Below are positions 52,343 to 61,147 of a DNA stretch of 64,000 nt, in pieces. Each line of letters starts with the position of its first letter. The stretch's first letter is position 1. The stretch is from Lysobacteraceae bacterium P (GTDB lineage: Bacteria; Pseudomonadota; Gammaproteobacteria; Xanthomonadales; Xanthomonadaceae): assembly GCA_005503055.1 (NCBI GenBank), contig SCOX01000001.1, forward strand, positions 844,278 to 908,277, given 5' to 3'. Position numbers and translations under genes: made by a program. The notes under the pieces were generated by a model. It searched no databases. It saw only the letters and a list, made by a program, of their open reading frames with translations, and was not told the DNA's origin.

Positions 52343-53725
52343 GTGGACCAAACGCCGGCACCGCACATGCGACCGAAGCTGACATGGTGGTACCTGCTGC
52401 TGGTGATCGTGCCACTCCTGGCGGCCGCGCTCATCACGCATTACCCGCTTTTGACGGTGCCTTCCGCGCAGCCGGAATCGCTGCACGCCGCACAGGCCGT
52501 CGCGCACGGCCCGCTGACCTCGCCGCTTTCGCGCTTCCTGCTGCAGTTGCTGGTGGTGCTGGGGGTGGCCAAGAGCGCCGGCTGGTTGCTGCGCCGCTTC
52601 GGCCAGCCGGCGGTGATCGGCGAGATGGCCGCCGGCCTCCTGCTGGGCCCGCTGCTGTTCGGCGCGGTGGCGCCCGAGGTGCAGGGCTGGTTGTTCGCCC
52701 CGCAGAGCCTGGGCGCGCTGGGACTGGTGAGCCAGTTGGGCGTGCTGATGTTCCTGTTCGTCGCCGGTGCCGAGCTGGACCTGACGAGTCTGCACGGACG
52801 CCGGGGTTTCGCGCTGCTGGTGAGCCATGCGGGCATCGCCCTGCCCTTCCTGTGCGGCGTGCTGCTGGCCTTCGCGCTGTTCGCGCAGCACGGGCCGCCG
52901 GGCGTGGGCTTCGCCAGCTTCGCGCTGTTCATGGGCGTGTCGCTGAGCATCACCGCGTTCCCCGTGCTGCTGCGCATCCTGTCCGATCGCGACCTCACCC
53001 ACACCGACATCGGCCGCGTCGCCATCGCCTGCGCGGCGCTCGGCGATGCCAGCGCCTGGTGCCTGCTGGCGGTCATCGTCGCCACCGTGCAGGCCAGCGG
53101 CTGGGGCGTGGCGACGGTGAGCCTGTTCGGGACGCTGGTCTTCGCGGTCGCCGTGCTCGCGCTGGCGCGGCCGTGGATCACCCGTCGCCAGATCCCCGTG
53201 CAACTCGAAGGCCGGGCGCTCATCGCGCTGCTGCTGCTCGCGCTGGCCTGCGCGCTGGTGACCGAGGCGCTGGGCATCCACGCGCTGTTCGGCGCGTTCC
53301 TCGCCGGCGTGGCGGTGTCGGGCAACGCGCGACTGCGCCATCTGCTGGTCGAACGCGTCGAGCCGTTCGCCATTTCCCTGCTGCTGCCGTTGTTCTTCGC
53401 GATGACCGGCCTGCGCCTGCGCGTGGACGGATGGCAGGCGTCGGACCTGTTGCTGGGCCTGGGTGTCATCGCGGTCGCGACGCTCGGCAAGGGCATCGGC
53501 ACGTGGGCGTCGGCACGCAGCGCGGGCATGCCCAACGTCGATGCGATGCGCCTGGGTGCGCTGATGAACACGCGCGGCCTGATGGAGCTGATCGTGCTCA
53601 ACCTGGGCTACGAACTGGGTTTGATCGGCGACCGACTGTTCGCGGTGCTGGTGGTCATGGCGCTGGTGACCACCGCCATGACCGGACCGCTGCTGGACCT
53701 GATCGAACGCCGCGCGCGTCGTTGA
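52343..53725 (+). CDS. CPA2-family cation:proton antiporter
   Basis: 460 aa with about 12-13 membrane segments of the Na_H_Exchanger fold. Typical features are FGQPAVIGEMAAGLLLGPLLFG, LGVLMFLFVAGAELDL (KefB/KefC pattern) and ALGDASAWCLLAVIVA, with the in-membrane Asp. It exchanges Na+ or K+ for protons; no TrkA-N domain is fused. The start is GTG 52343, but ATG 52367 is possible. It is convergent with the YCII gene, 13 nt apart. Confidence 0.9.
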   Translation: MDQTPAPHMRPKLTWWYLLLVIVPLLAAALITHYPLLTVPSAQPESLHAAQAVAHGPLTSPLSRFLLQLLVVLGVAKSAGWLLRRFGQPAVIGEMAAGLLLGPLLFGAVAPEVQGWLFAPQSLGALGLVSQLGVLMFLFVAGAELDLTSLHGRRGFALLVSHAGIALPFLCGVLLAFALFAQHGPPGVGFASFALFMGVSLSITAFPVLLRILSDRDLTHTDIGRVAIACAALGDASAWCLLAVIVATVQASGWGVATVSLFGTLVFAVAVLALARPWITRRQIPVQLEGRALIALLLLALACALVTEALGIHALFGAFLAGVAVSGNARLRHLLVERVEPFAISLLLPLFFAMTGLRLRVDGWQASDLLLGLGVIAVATLGKGIGTWASARSAGMPNVDAMRLGALMNTRGLMELIVLNLGYELGLIGDRLFAVLVVMALVTTAMTGPLLDLIERRARR

Positions 53726-53738
53726 CGCGCGTCGCGGA

Positions 53739-54098
53739 TCAGCCGCAGTTTCCGGGGTCCTCGATCTGGCGGACCTCGCACTCCAGGTTCCATTCGGTGC
53801 CGTGGACCTGGAGGAAACGGCGCGTCAGTTCGGTCGCCTCGTCGAGCGATGCCGCCTCCAGGATCGCGTAGCCGCCAATCACTTCCTTGGCTTCGGTGAA
53901 CGGCCCGTCGAGGTTGGACAACTTGCCGCTGTGCAGGCGCACGCGGCGACCCTGCGCGGTCGGCTGCAGGCCGCCGGTGTCGAGCAGCTTGCCCGACGCG
54001 CGCAGTTCGTCGATCAGGCGGGTCATTTCCTCGATGAGTCGCTCGCTCGGCACCTGGCCGGTGGTTTCGTCTAGGCGGATCATGGACATAAAACGCAT
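53739..54098 (-). CDS. YCII/DGPF-domain protein
   Basis: 119 aa. It has MRFMSMIRLDETTGQVPSE, then GLQPTAQGRRVRL, DGPFTEAKEVIGGYAILEA (the DGPF signature) and a C-terminal VHGTEWNLECEVRQIED. The fold is the alpha/beta dimeric YCII type; enzyme role unknown. GAAGGA before ATG 54098 decides the start, against ATG 54116. It is divergent from the serine hydrolase gene (178 nt). Confidence 0.88.
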   Translation of the reverse strand: MRFMSMIRLDETTGQVPSERLIEEMTRLIDELRASGKLLDTGGLQPTAQGRRVRLHSGKLSNLDGPFTEAKEVIGGYAILEAASLDEATELTRRFLQVHGTEWNLECEVRQIEDPGNCG

Positions 54099-54276
54099 GG
54101 GATTTCCTTCGAACATGGATGCGGCCGCCGTCGATGCCGGCGTGGGAGCGCGTCCTTCCTGGATACGACGTTCGGGCGCGGACGGAATCGACAACTTGCC
54201 GAATCGACAGACGACGCCGGATTGCGTGCGGTGGGGCTCGGCTATGCTGCGGCAATTCCGGACCGCCCGCACCCCG

Positions 54277-55455
54277 ATGACTCCACACCGGCTTCACGCC
54301 CGCCTTTTCGTCCTGTCATGGCTGTTGCTGGCATCCGCCGCCTGGGCGCAGGGAGGCGGGTATTTTCCGCCGCGCGGCGAATGGGCGCACGCAACGCCGG
54401 TACAGGCGGGCTTCGACCCGCAGCGCCTGCAGGAAGCCGTCGACTTCGCCCTCGCCCACGAAGCGAAGGAGCCGCGCGACCAGGCGCTCTCGCTGGCGCA
54501 GAGCTTCGGTGCGAAGGAGCCGTTCTTCGACGGGCAGATCGGCGCCACGGCCGTGCGCGCCGGCCTCAACGGCGTGATCGTGCATCGCGGCAAGGTGGTG
54601 GCGGAGTTCGGCGACACCCATGCCATCGACATGAGCCACAGCGTGGCCAAGACCTTCCTCAGCACGGTCGTCGGCCTGGCCTGGCAACGCGGGCTGATCC
54701 GCGACACCAACGATCGCGTCGCCGGCTACATGCCGCGCGACGTCGACCTGTTCGCCTCCGAACACAACGCGCCGATTACCTGGGAGCACCTGCTGCGCCA
54801 GACCAGCGACTGGCAGGGAACGCTGTGGGGCAAGCCCGACTGGGCCGACCGTCCGTCCGGCCCGCCCGAGCAATGGCCGAACCGCGAACGCCACGCGCCC
54901 GGCACGCACTACATGTACAACGACGTGCGCGTGAACGTGCTCGCGCTCGCCGCGCTGCAGGTGTGGCGCCGGCCGCTGCCGGAAGTGCTGCGCGAGAACG
55001 TGATGGACCCCATCGGTGCGAGCACGAGCTGGCGCTGGCACGGCTACCGCAATTCGTGGATCGAGCTGGATGGCCAGCAGATGCAGTCGGTATCGGGCGG
55101 CGGCCACTGGGGCGGCGGCATGTTCATCGACGCCTGGGACCTGGCCCGCTTCGGATACCTGTTCCTGCGCGATGGCCGCTGGAACGGCGAGCAGATTGTT
55201 TCGCGCGAATGGATCGCCAAGGCACGAACGCCCGGCGCCGACAACGCCGAGTACGGCTACTGCAACTGGTTCCTCAACACCGGCCGCAAGGCGCTGCCCT
55301 CGGCACCCGAAAGCAGTGTCACCTTCCGCGGCAACGGCCAGAACATCGTTTACATCGACCGCGACAACGACCTGCTGATCGTGGTGCGCTGGATCGATCG
55401 CGGCGACGCGCTGGACCAGTTCATCGGCAAGGTGCTGGCGGCGCGCGTGCGATGA
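54277..55455 (+). CDS. exported serine hydrolase, beta-lactamase-related
   Basis: 392 aa. A signal peptide LSWLLLASAAWA precedes a class C beta-lactamase/DD-peptidase fold. The catalytic S122-x-x-K125 is in MSHSVAKTF, and YND in HYMYNDVRVN gives the Tyr-x-Asn partner. GGHWGGGMFIDAWDLARFGYL matches the family's later block. The substrate may be an ester or a D-amino-acid peptide. ATG 54277 starts the signal peptide; ATG 54244 is an alternative. It is convergent with the VOC gene downstream. Confidence 0.88.
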   Translation: MTPHRLHARLFVLSWLLLASAAWAQGGGYFPPRGEWAHATPVQAGFDPQRLQEAVDFALAHEAKEPRDQALSLAQSFGAKEPFFDGQIGATAVRAGLNGVIVHRGKVVAEFGDTHAIDMSHSVAKTFLSTVVGLAWQRGLIRDTNDRVAGYMPRDVDLFASEHNAPITWEHLLRQTSDWQGTLWGKPDWADRPSGPPEQWPNRERHAPGTHYMYNDVRVNVLALAALQVWRRPLPEVLRENVMDPIGASTSWRWHGYRNSWIELDGQQMQSVSGGGHWGGGMFIDAWDLARFGYLFLRDGRWNGEQIVSREWIAKARTPGADNAEYGYCNWFLNTGRKALPSAPESSVTFRGNGQNIVYIDRDNDLLIVVRWIDRGDALDQFIGKVLAARVR

Positions 55456-55497
55456 CCGGCCCTGTCGGGAACGCCACCGCACGCCGCCGCGTCGGCG

Positions 55498-55926
55498 TCA
55501 GAACGTGACCTTGACGGAAGGCGCGCTGCGCTTGGCCTCGCCGTGGTACACCGCCTCGATGTTGTTGCCGTCGGGATCGAGCACGAACGCTCCGTAGTAG
55601 CCCGGGTGGTATGCCCGCTCGCCGGGCGCACCGTTGTCGGTGCCGCCGGCGGCAACGGCCGCCTTGTGGAAGCCGTCCACCATCGCCCGATCCTGCGCCT
55701 GGAACGCAAGATGGTGCCGTCCCGTCAACTTGCCCTGCGCCGCTTCGCTTTCCTTGGTCGAGATGAACAGCTCATCGGCCCAGAAGTAATCCTCGCCGCT
55801 GCCGGCCATCGGCACCTTGAGCACGTCGAACACCGCTTCGTAGAAGCGGCGGCTCGCCGGCAGGTCGCGCACGACGAGCTGAATGTGGTCGATGAGGCGG
55901 CCTCGATGCAGTTCCTGCGTTTCCAT
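55498..55926 (-). CDS. VOC-family protein (glyoxalase/dioxygenase type)
   Basis: 142 aa. Beta-alpha-beta module IDHIQLVVRDLPASRRFYEAVF gives the first metal-ligand His (DHI), then GRHHLAFQAQDRAMVDGFHKAA, and YYGAFVLDPDGNNIEAVYHG ends with the last Glu ligand. It may be a lactoylglutathione-lyase-like or dioxygenase-like enzyme; the substrate is unknown. AGGAAAG before ATG 55926 is a good ribosome-binding site. Confidence 0.88.
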   Translation of the reverse strand: METQELHRGRLIDHIQLVVRDLPASRRFYEAVFDVLKVPMAGSGEDYFWADELFISTKESEAAQGKLTGRHHLAFQAQDRAMVDGFHKAAVAAGGTDNGAPGERAYHPGYYGAFVLDPDGNNIEAVYHGEAKRSAPSVKVTF

Positions 55927-56004
55927 GACGCTTTCCTTTGGGGATTTCCTTTGGCGGAAGGAGCCGGCACTGCGGCGCGTGCACCGCATGCCGGCGTCGA
56001 CGTG

Positions 56005-56496
56005 TCAGTGCGGTCCTGGCGCGGCGACGGTGGCCGTCGGCGACGATGCGGTGCGCAGCAGGCTTTCCAGGTTGCGCACGCCGCGTATCGAGGACACGGC
56101 GTGCAGCAGATCCTCGAACTCCTCCTCCGCCACCGTGCCCTTCAATTGCACCCAGCCGTCGTGCACGTGCACTTCGACGTGATGCGGATGACCGACCAGC
56201 CGGCCCAGCCGCGAACGGATGCGGTCGTGCAGCATGTCGTCGTCGATGGGCGTGGAGGACAGGTTCGCGCGCGTACGCGCCGCCAAGCCCTTGAGCCGGT
56301 CCGCGGCGCGCTTGGACTTGCCGCGCACGAGACGTTCGGCGTCACGGCTCATGGAGACGCCGCGATCGCGCACCAGCGCGCGGCGCCTTCGGCCGGTATT
56401 GGGGTCGAGGAAATACATCATCAGCGCGCCGGCGGCGAACGCCAGCGCGACATTGCACAGGGTGCCCAAGGTATTGGACGCGGATCGTTCATGCAT
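56005..56496 (-). CDS. BON-domain membrane protein
   Basis: 163 aa. One N-terminal hydrophobic segment (about 8-28; TLCNVALAFAAGALMMYFLDP) is followed by a basic GRRRRALVRDRG loop. A single BON domain lies at about 88-155 (DRIRSRLGRLVGHPHHVEVHVHDGWVQLKGTV and VSSIRGVRNLESLL). BON domains bind membranes or phospholipid at the envelope. GAGGTG precedes ATG 56496. It is divergent from the DUF3298 gene (56690). Confidence 0.88.
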   Translation of the reverse strand: MHERSASNTLGTLCNVALAFAAGALMMYFLDPNTGRRRRALVRDRGVSMSRDAERLVRGKSKRAADRLKGLAARTRANLSSTPIDDDMLHDRIRSRLGRLVGHPHHVEVHVHDGWVQLKGTVAEEEFEDLLHAVSSIRGVRNLESLLRTASSPTATVAAPGPH

Positions 56497-56689
56497 GGGT
56501 TGCCACCTCGGCTCGCTTCGCGTGTGCGGCCATGCTGCCACCGCACACGAAAACGTCGCGCGAAGAAGGCGCCACGGCTTCCTTAACAGGGACGTGGCGC
56601 GCAAACGCCGTGAAAATAGGAGGATTCTGAGAGAACGCATGCAGACGCGTTGATAACGTTCTCCGCCTCGCAAGCCTTCCCATGCCGCC

Positions 56690-57475
56690 GTGCTCATCAA
56701 GACCCCGCGGCGCGTCGCGCCGCCGCAATTCTCCGTTCCCTTGCTTGCCTGCGTGCTCGCATTCGCACTGGCCTCGTGCCTGGATAACGCCACCACGCAC
56801 GACGTGGCCGATGGCGCTTCCAAGGTGAGCAAGGTGCAACCGTTCGTCGCGCCGCAGGACGTGTTCGAACGCACCGCACATTCGATCGTCGGCATCAGCT
56901 ACCCGCCCGGGTTGGAACGGTTTCCCGCGCTCGCCGAGCTCGTGGTCGAACACGCCGCCGCGCGACGCTCGGCGCTGACTGCCGCGCTCCAGCGCAAGCC
57001 CGCTCCGCCGGTGCCCTATGAGCTGATACTACGCTTCACCACGCTGGCCGATGCGCCGCGCATGTTCGCGGTCTCGGCCGACGAAGACATGTTCACCGGC
57101 GGCCTGACCAGCCGGGCCGGCCATGCCATCTTCCTGTGGCTGCCCGAGGAAAACCGTTTGCTGTCGCCGGACGAGATGATCCCCAACCCAGCCGCGTGGT
57201 CGACGGTGCACGAGTACATCCTCGATCGCGAACGCGAAGAATCGGCCTCGCTGACCGCCGCCAAAGGGCCGGCCAGCGCGCGCGGGTTGCAGCACGTTTT
57301 CAGTCCCCGCTTCAATTCCGCCGGCCGCATCGCCGGCCTGCGCTTCCAGACCGGAGACGGCGACGAGATCGAAGTGCCCGGCGCCGTCCTCAAGCCGCTC
57401 GTGGCGCCCGCCTACGCGGCGTGGTTCGACGACACGGTACCGGCCACGCCCGGCACCGGCACCGCCAGTCTCTGA
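56690..57475 (+). CDS. DUF3298-type lipoprotein, paralogue of 5851-6708
   Basis: 261 aa. The signal ends LASC (lipobox). The body shares the layout of the first DUF3298 lipoprotein: SIVGISYPPGLERFPALAELV aligns with its IIGISYQVPAEQYPGLAAEL, and FLWLPEENRLLSPDEMIPNPAAW with its FVWLPKQDRRLTAQDLIPTPAGW. It uses GTG 56690. The paralogy is clear by eye from these blocks. It is predicted to be anchored in a membrane. The function is unknown. Confidence 0.75.
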   Translation: MLIKTPRRVAPPQFSVPLLACVLAFALASCLDNATTHDVADGASKVSKVQPFVAPQDVFERTAHSIVGISYPPGLERFPALAELVVEHAAARRSALTAALQRKPAPPVPYELILRFTTLADAPRMFAVSADEDMFTGGLTSRAGHAIFLWLPEENRLLSPDEMIPNPAAWSTVHEYILDREREESASLTAAKGPASARGLQHVFSPRFNSAGRIAGLRFQTGDGDEIEVPGAVLKPLVAPAYAAWFDDTVPATPGTGTASL

Positions 57476-57496
57476 CATCGCGCAGTCGCGAACGCC

Positions 57497-57970
57497 TCAA
57501 GGTTTCGCCGGCACCGCCAGCCGCTCATGCACCTGCGGCACCTGCATGACGGCCGCCGAGGAGTACCACGGGTGGTACTCGGCGACCATTTCGCCCTGGA
57601 CGATCACCGGATCGGTGGCGACCAGTCGCTTGGCCTCTTCGACATCGGCCACCGCGAAGACGAACAGCCCGCGCCAGCCGGCCGGGTCGTCGAGGAACGG
57701 GCCCGCCAGCGCCAGCTTTCCTTCCTTCGACAACCGCTCCATGTTGGCGAAGTGGCCGGCGAACATCGCCTTGCGCTGCTCGCCCTCGGGCACGCGCTTG
57801 GAGCCGGTCTTGAGCACGACCAGCACGTAGCGGCGCATGCCGTGTTCGTCCGCGCCCAGGCGCTTGGCGAGCGCCGGGTCGAAGGACGCCGTGGCCGGCG
57901 CCTCCTGCGCGACCAGCGGAAGCGCGCAGCACAGAAGCGCGGCGGCCAGGCAGACCTTCATGCGTTTCAT
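57497..57970 (-). CDS. exported YciI-like protein
   Basis: 157 aa. MKRMKVCLAAALLCCALPLVAQE is a signal peptide, unusual for the YCII fold, which is normally cytosolic. The mature part has YVLVVLKTGSKRV, HFANMERLSKEGKLALAGPF and GLFVFAVADVEEAKRLVATDPVI, the conserved YCII His/Asp layout. GAGGTG before ATG 57970 supports the start. It lies 61 nt after the dienelactone hydrolase gene start side on the same strand and may be co-transcribed. The second YCII protein in the window lacks a signal. Confidence 0.85.
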   Translation of the reverse strand: MKRMKVCLAAALLCCALPLVAQEAPATASFDPALAKRLGADEHGMRRYVLVVLKTGSKRVPEGEQRKAMFAGHFANMERLSKEGKLALAGPFLDDPAGWRGLFVFAVADVEEAKRLVATDPVIVQGEMVAEYHPWYSSAAVMQVPQVHERLAVPAKP

Positions 57971-58031
57971 CGCGCACCTCGTCGTATCGATGACCGCCGC
58001 GCCGCCGAGCATGGCGCGGTGTGGGAGCACG

Positions 58032-58940
58032 TTACGCCGCGGGCTTGCGCAGCGTCCGATCGAACAACGCCAGCGTCTTCTTCCACGCCTCGCGTGCGGC
58101 GGCTTCGTCGAAACGCGGCGTGGTGTCGTTGTTGAAGCCATGCTGCGTGCCGGCCGGCTGGTACAGCTCGTAGCGCACGCCCGCCTGCTTCAGCGCGGCC
58201 TCGTACGCGGGCCAACCGGCGTTGACGCGTTCGTCGTTGGCGGCCAGCACGATCAGCATCTGCGACTTGATCTTCGGCACGTCTTCCACGGCCGGCGCGG
58301 AGCCGTAGAACGGCGCGGCGGCATCGAGGTCCGGCAACTGCGTGGCGAGGAAGTTCGACATCGCGCCGCCGTAGCAGAAGCCGACCACGCCGAGGCGACC
58401 GTTCCCGCCTTCGACGGCGCGCAGCATCTTCGCCGCAGCGAGGAAGTCCTGACGCGTCTTCGCCTGGTCGAGCTTGGCGAACTCCGCGCGCGCTTGGTCC
58501 TCGTCGCCGGGGTAGCCGCCCAGCGGGAACAGCGCATCCGGCGCGAAGGCGATGTAGCCCTCCAGTGCGAGCCGGCGGGTGACGTCTTCGATGTGCGGAT
58601 TCAAGCCGCGGTTCTCATGGATCACCAGCACGACCGGCAAGGGCCCGCGCTTCGACGCCGGCCGCACGAGGTAGCCGCGCGCAGTGCCGTAGCCCTGCGG
58701 CGACGGGAATTCGATGTAGTGGGCGAGCAGGCGCTTGTCGTCCGGCTTGACCTGTTGCGCGGCGGCGAACTGCGGGGTCAACGCGGCCAGCAGACCCGCC
58801 GCACCAGCGGCCCCCACGGCGAATCGCGCCGCGCCGCTCAGGAACCCGCGCCGGTCGATGACGCCGTGCACGTACTGGTCGAACAGCTTGAGCACTTCCG
58901 GATCGAAATCGCTGGCTTTGCGACGGGGCCTATCGGCCAT
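58032..58940 (-). CDS. dienelactone hydrolase family protein, Tat-exported
   Basis: 302 aa. DRRGFLSGAARFAVGAAGAAGL is a twin-arginine signal at about 29-50. The alpha/beta-hydrolase triad is Cys in GFCYGG, Asp in LAANDERV and His in GTQHGFNN, as in carboxymethylenebutenolidase. It hydrolyses dienelactones or related esters, probably in the periplasm. GGAGG before ATG 58940 is ideal. It shares strand and spacing with the YciI-like gene below. Confidence 0.92.
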   Translation of the reverse strand: MADRPRRKASDFDPEVLKLFDQYVHGVIDRRGFLSGAARFAVGAAGAAGLLAALTPQFAAAQQVKPDDKRLLAHYIEFPSPQGYGTARGYLVRPASKRGPLPVVLVIHENRGLNPHIEDVTRRLALEGYIAFAPDALFPLGGYPGDEDQARAEFAKLDQAKTRQDFLAAAKMLRAVEGGNGRLGVVGFCYGGAMSNFLATQLPDLDAAAPFYGSAPAVEDVPKIKSQMLIVLAANDERVNAGWPAYEAALKQAGVRYELYQPAGTQHGFNNDTTPRFDEAAAREAWKKTLALFDRTLRKPAA

Positions 58941-59140
58941 GGGAAACCTCCGAGGCGGTGGGTCGGGCGTGCCGCGAGGATAGCGGGCAATGCACGACGC
59001 GCAACGTGCGCCTCGCCAGTGCGAAGCCCAGGCGCGACGAACGGCCGACGTTCAACTCCCGTGGACACTCCATGCGTCACCGTACCGAAGCGGACGCCTC
59101 GCCCGGTGCACCGCGCGCCCCTTCACCGACGGAGATCGCG

Positions 59141-59770
59141 ATGACGCACGCCACGGCAAGGCACCGCACCACCTGGCTGTTCGCCACCCTTCTGCTGGCA
59201 GGCTGCCAGCCGACCTCGACGCCGCAGCCGCCGGCGCAGGCGCAGCCCGCTCCCGTCACCGCGCGGCCAGCGCAGCCCGCATCGCCGACGCCCGCGCCCG
59301 CCGTCGGAACCGCCGCGCCGGAGCGGGCGCTCGCCGACGCGGCCGCCTCGGCCGTGCCGCCCCCGCCCAGCACCGTGCCGGGCGACGCAGAAACCAACGC
59401 GGCGATCGACGAGAACCTGGGCGATCACGCCCGATACGAGCCTTTCATCCGCGATTTCCAGTCGGCCGTGGTGCGCGGCGACAAGGCCGCCGTCGCGGGC
59501 ATGGTCGACTACCCGTTCCAGGCGACCATCGGCGGAAAGAAGAAGACGATGGCCGATGCGTCCGCGTTCGTTGCGGATTACGAGCGCATCCTCACCCCGG
59601 AGATCGTGCAGATCGTGCGCAACCAGAAGTACGCCGATCTGTTCGCGAGCTATCGGGGCGTGATGTTCGGCAGGGGCGAGGTCTGGATCAACGGCATCTG
59701 CCAAGCGGACAGCCCGGACTGCAAACGTTTCGACGTACGCGTGGTCACGATCCAGCCCGGCCCGGAATGA
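59141..59770 (+). CDS. hypothetical lipoprotein with Pro/Ala-rich linker
   Basis: 209 aa. The signal LFATLLLAGC is a lipobox. A long Pro/Ala/Gln region follows (about 27-85), then a compact C-terminal domain with RDFQSAVVRGDKAAVAGMVDYPF, which resembles a SnoaL/DUF4440-like alpha+beta fold but is not assignable. CGGAGATCGCG before ATG 59141 gives the start. It may be a small exported binding protein. It ends 55 nt before the DUF1328 gene, convergent. Confidence 0.7.
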   Translation: MTHATARHRTTWLFATLLLAGCQPTSTPQPPAQAQPAPVTARPAQPASPTPAPAVGTAAPERALADAAASAVPPPPSTVPGDAETNAAIDENLGDHARYEPFIRDFQSAVVRGDKAAVAGMVDYPFQATIGGKKKTMADASAFVADYERILTPEIVQIVRNQKYADLFASYRGVMFGRGEVWINGICQADSPDCKRFDVRVVTIQPGPE

Positions 59771-59825
59771 CCGGGCCTTGAAAGAAACCGCCGCCGGTGC
59801 CCCACGCACCGGCGGCGGTGGCGAC

Positions 59826-59999
59826 TTACGTCACCTTCTTGGCGATGGTCACGCCCAGAATCAGCAGTATCACGGCGATCGCCAGTCCCACCCAGAACAG
59901 CAGCTTGGCGACGCCCATCGCTGCGCCCGCGGCACCGCTGAAACCCAGTGCGCCGGCGATCAGGCCGATGACGGCGAAGATGATGGCCCACTTGAACAT
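59826..59999 (-). CDS. DUF1328 membrane protein (YtjA-like)
   Basis: 57 aa with two membrane segments (AIIFAVIGLIAGALGFSG and LLFWVGLAIAVILLILG) joined by AAGAAMGVAK. It matches the DUF1328/YtjA family, whose role is unknown and which is often stress-induced. GGAG lies about 8 nt before ATG 59999. It is downstream of the pseudo-dehydroquinase operon on the same strand (70 nt). Confidence 0.9.
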   Translation of the reverse strand: MFKWAIIFAVIGLIAGALGFSGAAGAAMGVAKLLFWVGLAIAVILLILGVTIAKKVT

Positions 60000-60068
60000 C
60001 GCAGGAACTCCATGACCGTTACGTTGCAACGGACGGTAATCGCCCCGTTGTCGTTCCGGCGTGAGCGG

Positions 60069-60497
60069 TCACGTGTGCGCGGCGTGACGTTCGAGCCTGC
60101 GCAAGGCGATGCCCAGCGCGATGCGATAGCTGGCGGCCAGGTCGCCGTTGATGACGATGGTCGCCGTCGGCATCGCCTGTGCGTGCAGTGGAAGTTCCAG
60201 CACGCTCGCGCTGCTGTCGTGCACTTCGACGTAGGGCACGTGCATGGTTTCGATCGCCTCGCGCAACGCGGCGTCGGAACGCATCGGTCCGGCAAGATCG
60301 CCCGGGTCGAGGAGGACGAATGCGCCCACGCCGCGCCGCACCGCGCGCAACGAGGCGATCAAATCCCGCAGCGAATCGCAGGCTCGCACGCACAGCATGC
60401 GTCCGGCCGCGCGTGCGATGCGGCGCAGCCCGACCAGCGCTTCGGCGTCCAGCGGCTTCCGCAACCGGTGCGGCCCCTGCAGGATCACGATGTCCAT
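60069..60497 (-). CDS. degenerate type II dehydroquinase-like protein 2
   Basis: 142 aa, the length of type II 3-dehydroquinate dehydratases. VLLDPGDL replaces the NPGAYTHTS motif, and MHVPYVEVHDSS retains the EVH pair. The N-terminal substrate-loop Tyr/Arg and the HQSNxEG motif are absent; its start, MDIVILQGPHRLRK, keeps only the first strand. The protein is therefore likely not a dehydratase. It is the last gene of a tight three-gene operon: a 3-nt gap separates it from the 68-aa gene. It may have a binding or regulatory role; function unknown. Confidence 0.7.
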   Translation of the reverse strand: MDIVILQGPHRLRKPLDAEALVGLRRIARAAGRMLCVRACDSLRDLIASLRAVRRGVGAFVLLDPGDLAGPMRSDAALREAIETMHVPYVEVHDSSASVLELPLHAQAMPTATIVINGDLAASYRIALGIALRRLERHAAHT

Positions 60498-60500
60498 GCA

Positions 60501-60707
60501 TCAGTCGAGCCGGTTCAGCGCGCGCACGCGCACTTCCGCCGGGGTGACGCCGTGCGCGTTCGCGGCCTGTCGGCGAACGCCATCGAGCACCTGCGCCGGA
60601 TCGAGCGCGACGCCGTCCGGCGTGGCGTGCACGAGCGTCGTCTGGCCGCGGATGCACAGGCGCTCGGCAAGGTGGATTTCGTAGTCCACGAAGAAGCAGT
60701 AACGCAT
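60501..60707 (-). CDS. 68-aa protein of unknown function within the operon
   Basis: 68 aa, starting MRYCFFVDYEIHLAERLCIRG and ending VRVRALNRLD. It is not recognised. The only hydrophobic stretch is short, so a soluble protein is expected. The start ATG 60707 lies 5 nt after the first dehydroquinase-like gene and its stop 3 nt before the second. That spacing makes it co-translated with both and supports real coding despite the weak ribosome-binding site (GTGA). Confidence 0.65.
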   Translation of the reverse strand: MRYCFFVDYEIHLAERLCIRGQTTLVHATPDGVALDPAQVLDGVRRQAANAHGVTPAEVRVRALNRLD

Positions 60708-60712
60708 GACGT

Positions 60713-61147
60713 TCACGTCGCCGGGTGCACGTCGTTCTCGCACTCGGCGCAGCCCAGGTGCTCCAGGGCGATCGACAGCGCCAGCACGTAGCCCTGCACG
60801 CCATAGCCGTCGACCACGTCGAGCGGATGGCCCGTCGGCTCAGCGGCGGCGGCGCGAATGCCGTCGACGTGCACTTCGATATAGGGAACGCCGACATCGT
60901 CTAGAGCGGCGCCCAGCGCAGCGTCGCCGCACCGGCGCGCGCCGGGGTCGAGCAGCAGGAACTCGGTGCCCTTGCCGTCCACGCGGCGCAGGCATTCGAC
61001 CATCTCTGCGACGTCGCGGCAGCCGCGCACGGCGACGGTTCGTCCAGCCTGCGACGCGCGTCCGACCAGCTGCGACACGATTTCCTTCGGCAGGCCGTGC
61101 ACGCCGCGGACGGCGTCGCCGGGTGCTGTCAGGATGGCGATGGACAT
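60713..61147 (-). CDS. degenerate type II dehydroquinase-like protein 1
   Basis: 144 aa. It resembles AroQ in length and in LLLDPGARR, GVPYIEVHVDG and GYGVQGYVLALSIALEHL, the last strand-helix. The catalytic Asn is replaced by Asp (DPG for NPG), the THTS histidine is missing and HQSNHEG is replaced by VRGCRDVAEM, so dehydratase activity is unlikely. It differs from the second copy but shares the retained blocks, so the pair looks like an old duplication. GGAGG about 9 nt before ATG 61147 is a good ribosome-binding site; it heads the operon. GCGTAAAGCC repeats lie upstream. Confidence 0.72.
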   Translation of the reverse strand: MSIAILTAPGDAVRGVHGLPKEIVSQLVGRASQAGRTVAVRGCRDVAEMVECLRRVDGKGTEFLLLDPGARRCGDAALGAALDDVGVPYIEVHVDGIRAAAAEPTGHPLDVVDGYGVQGYVLALSIALEHLGCAECENDVHPAT

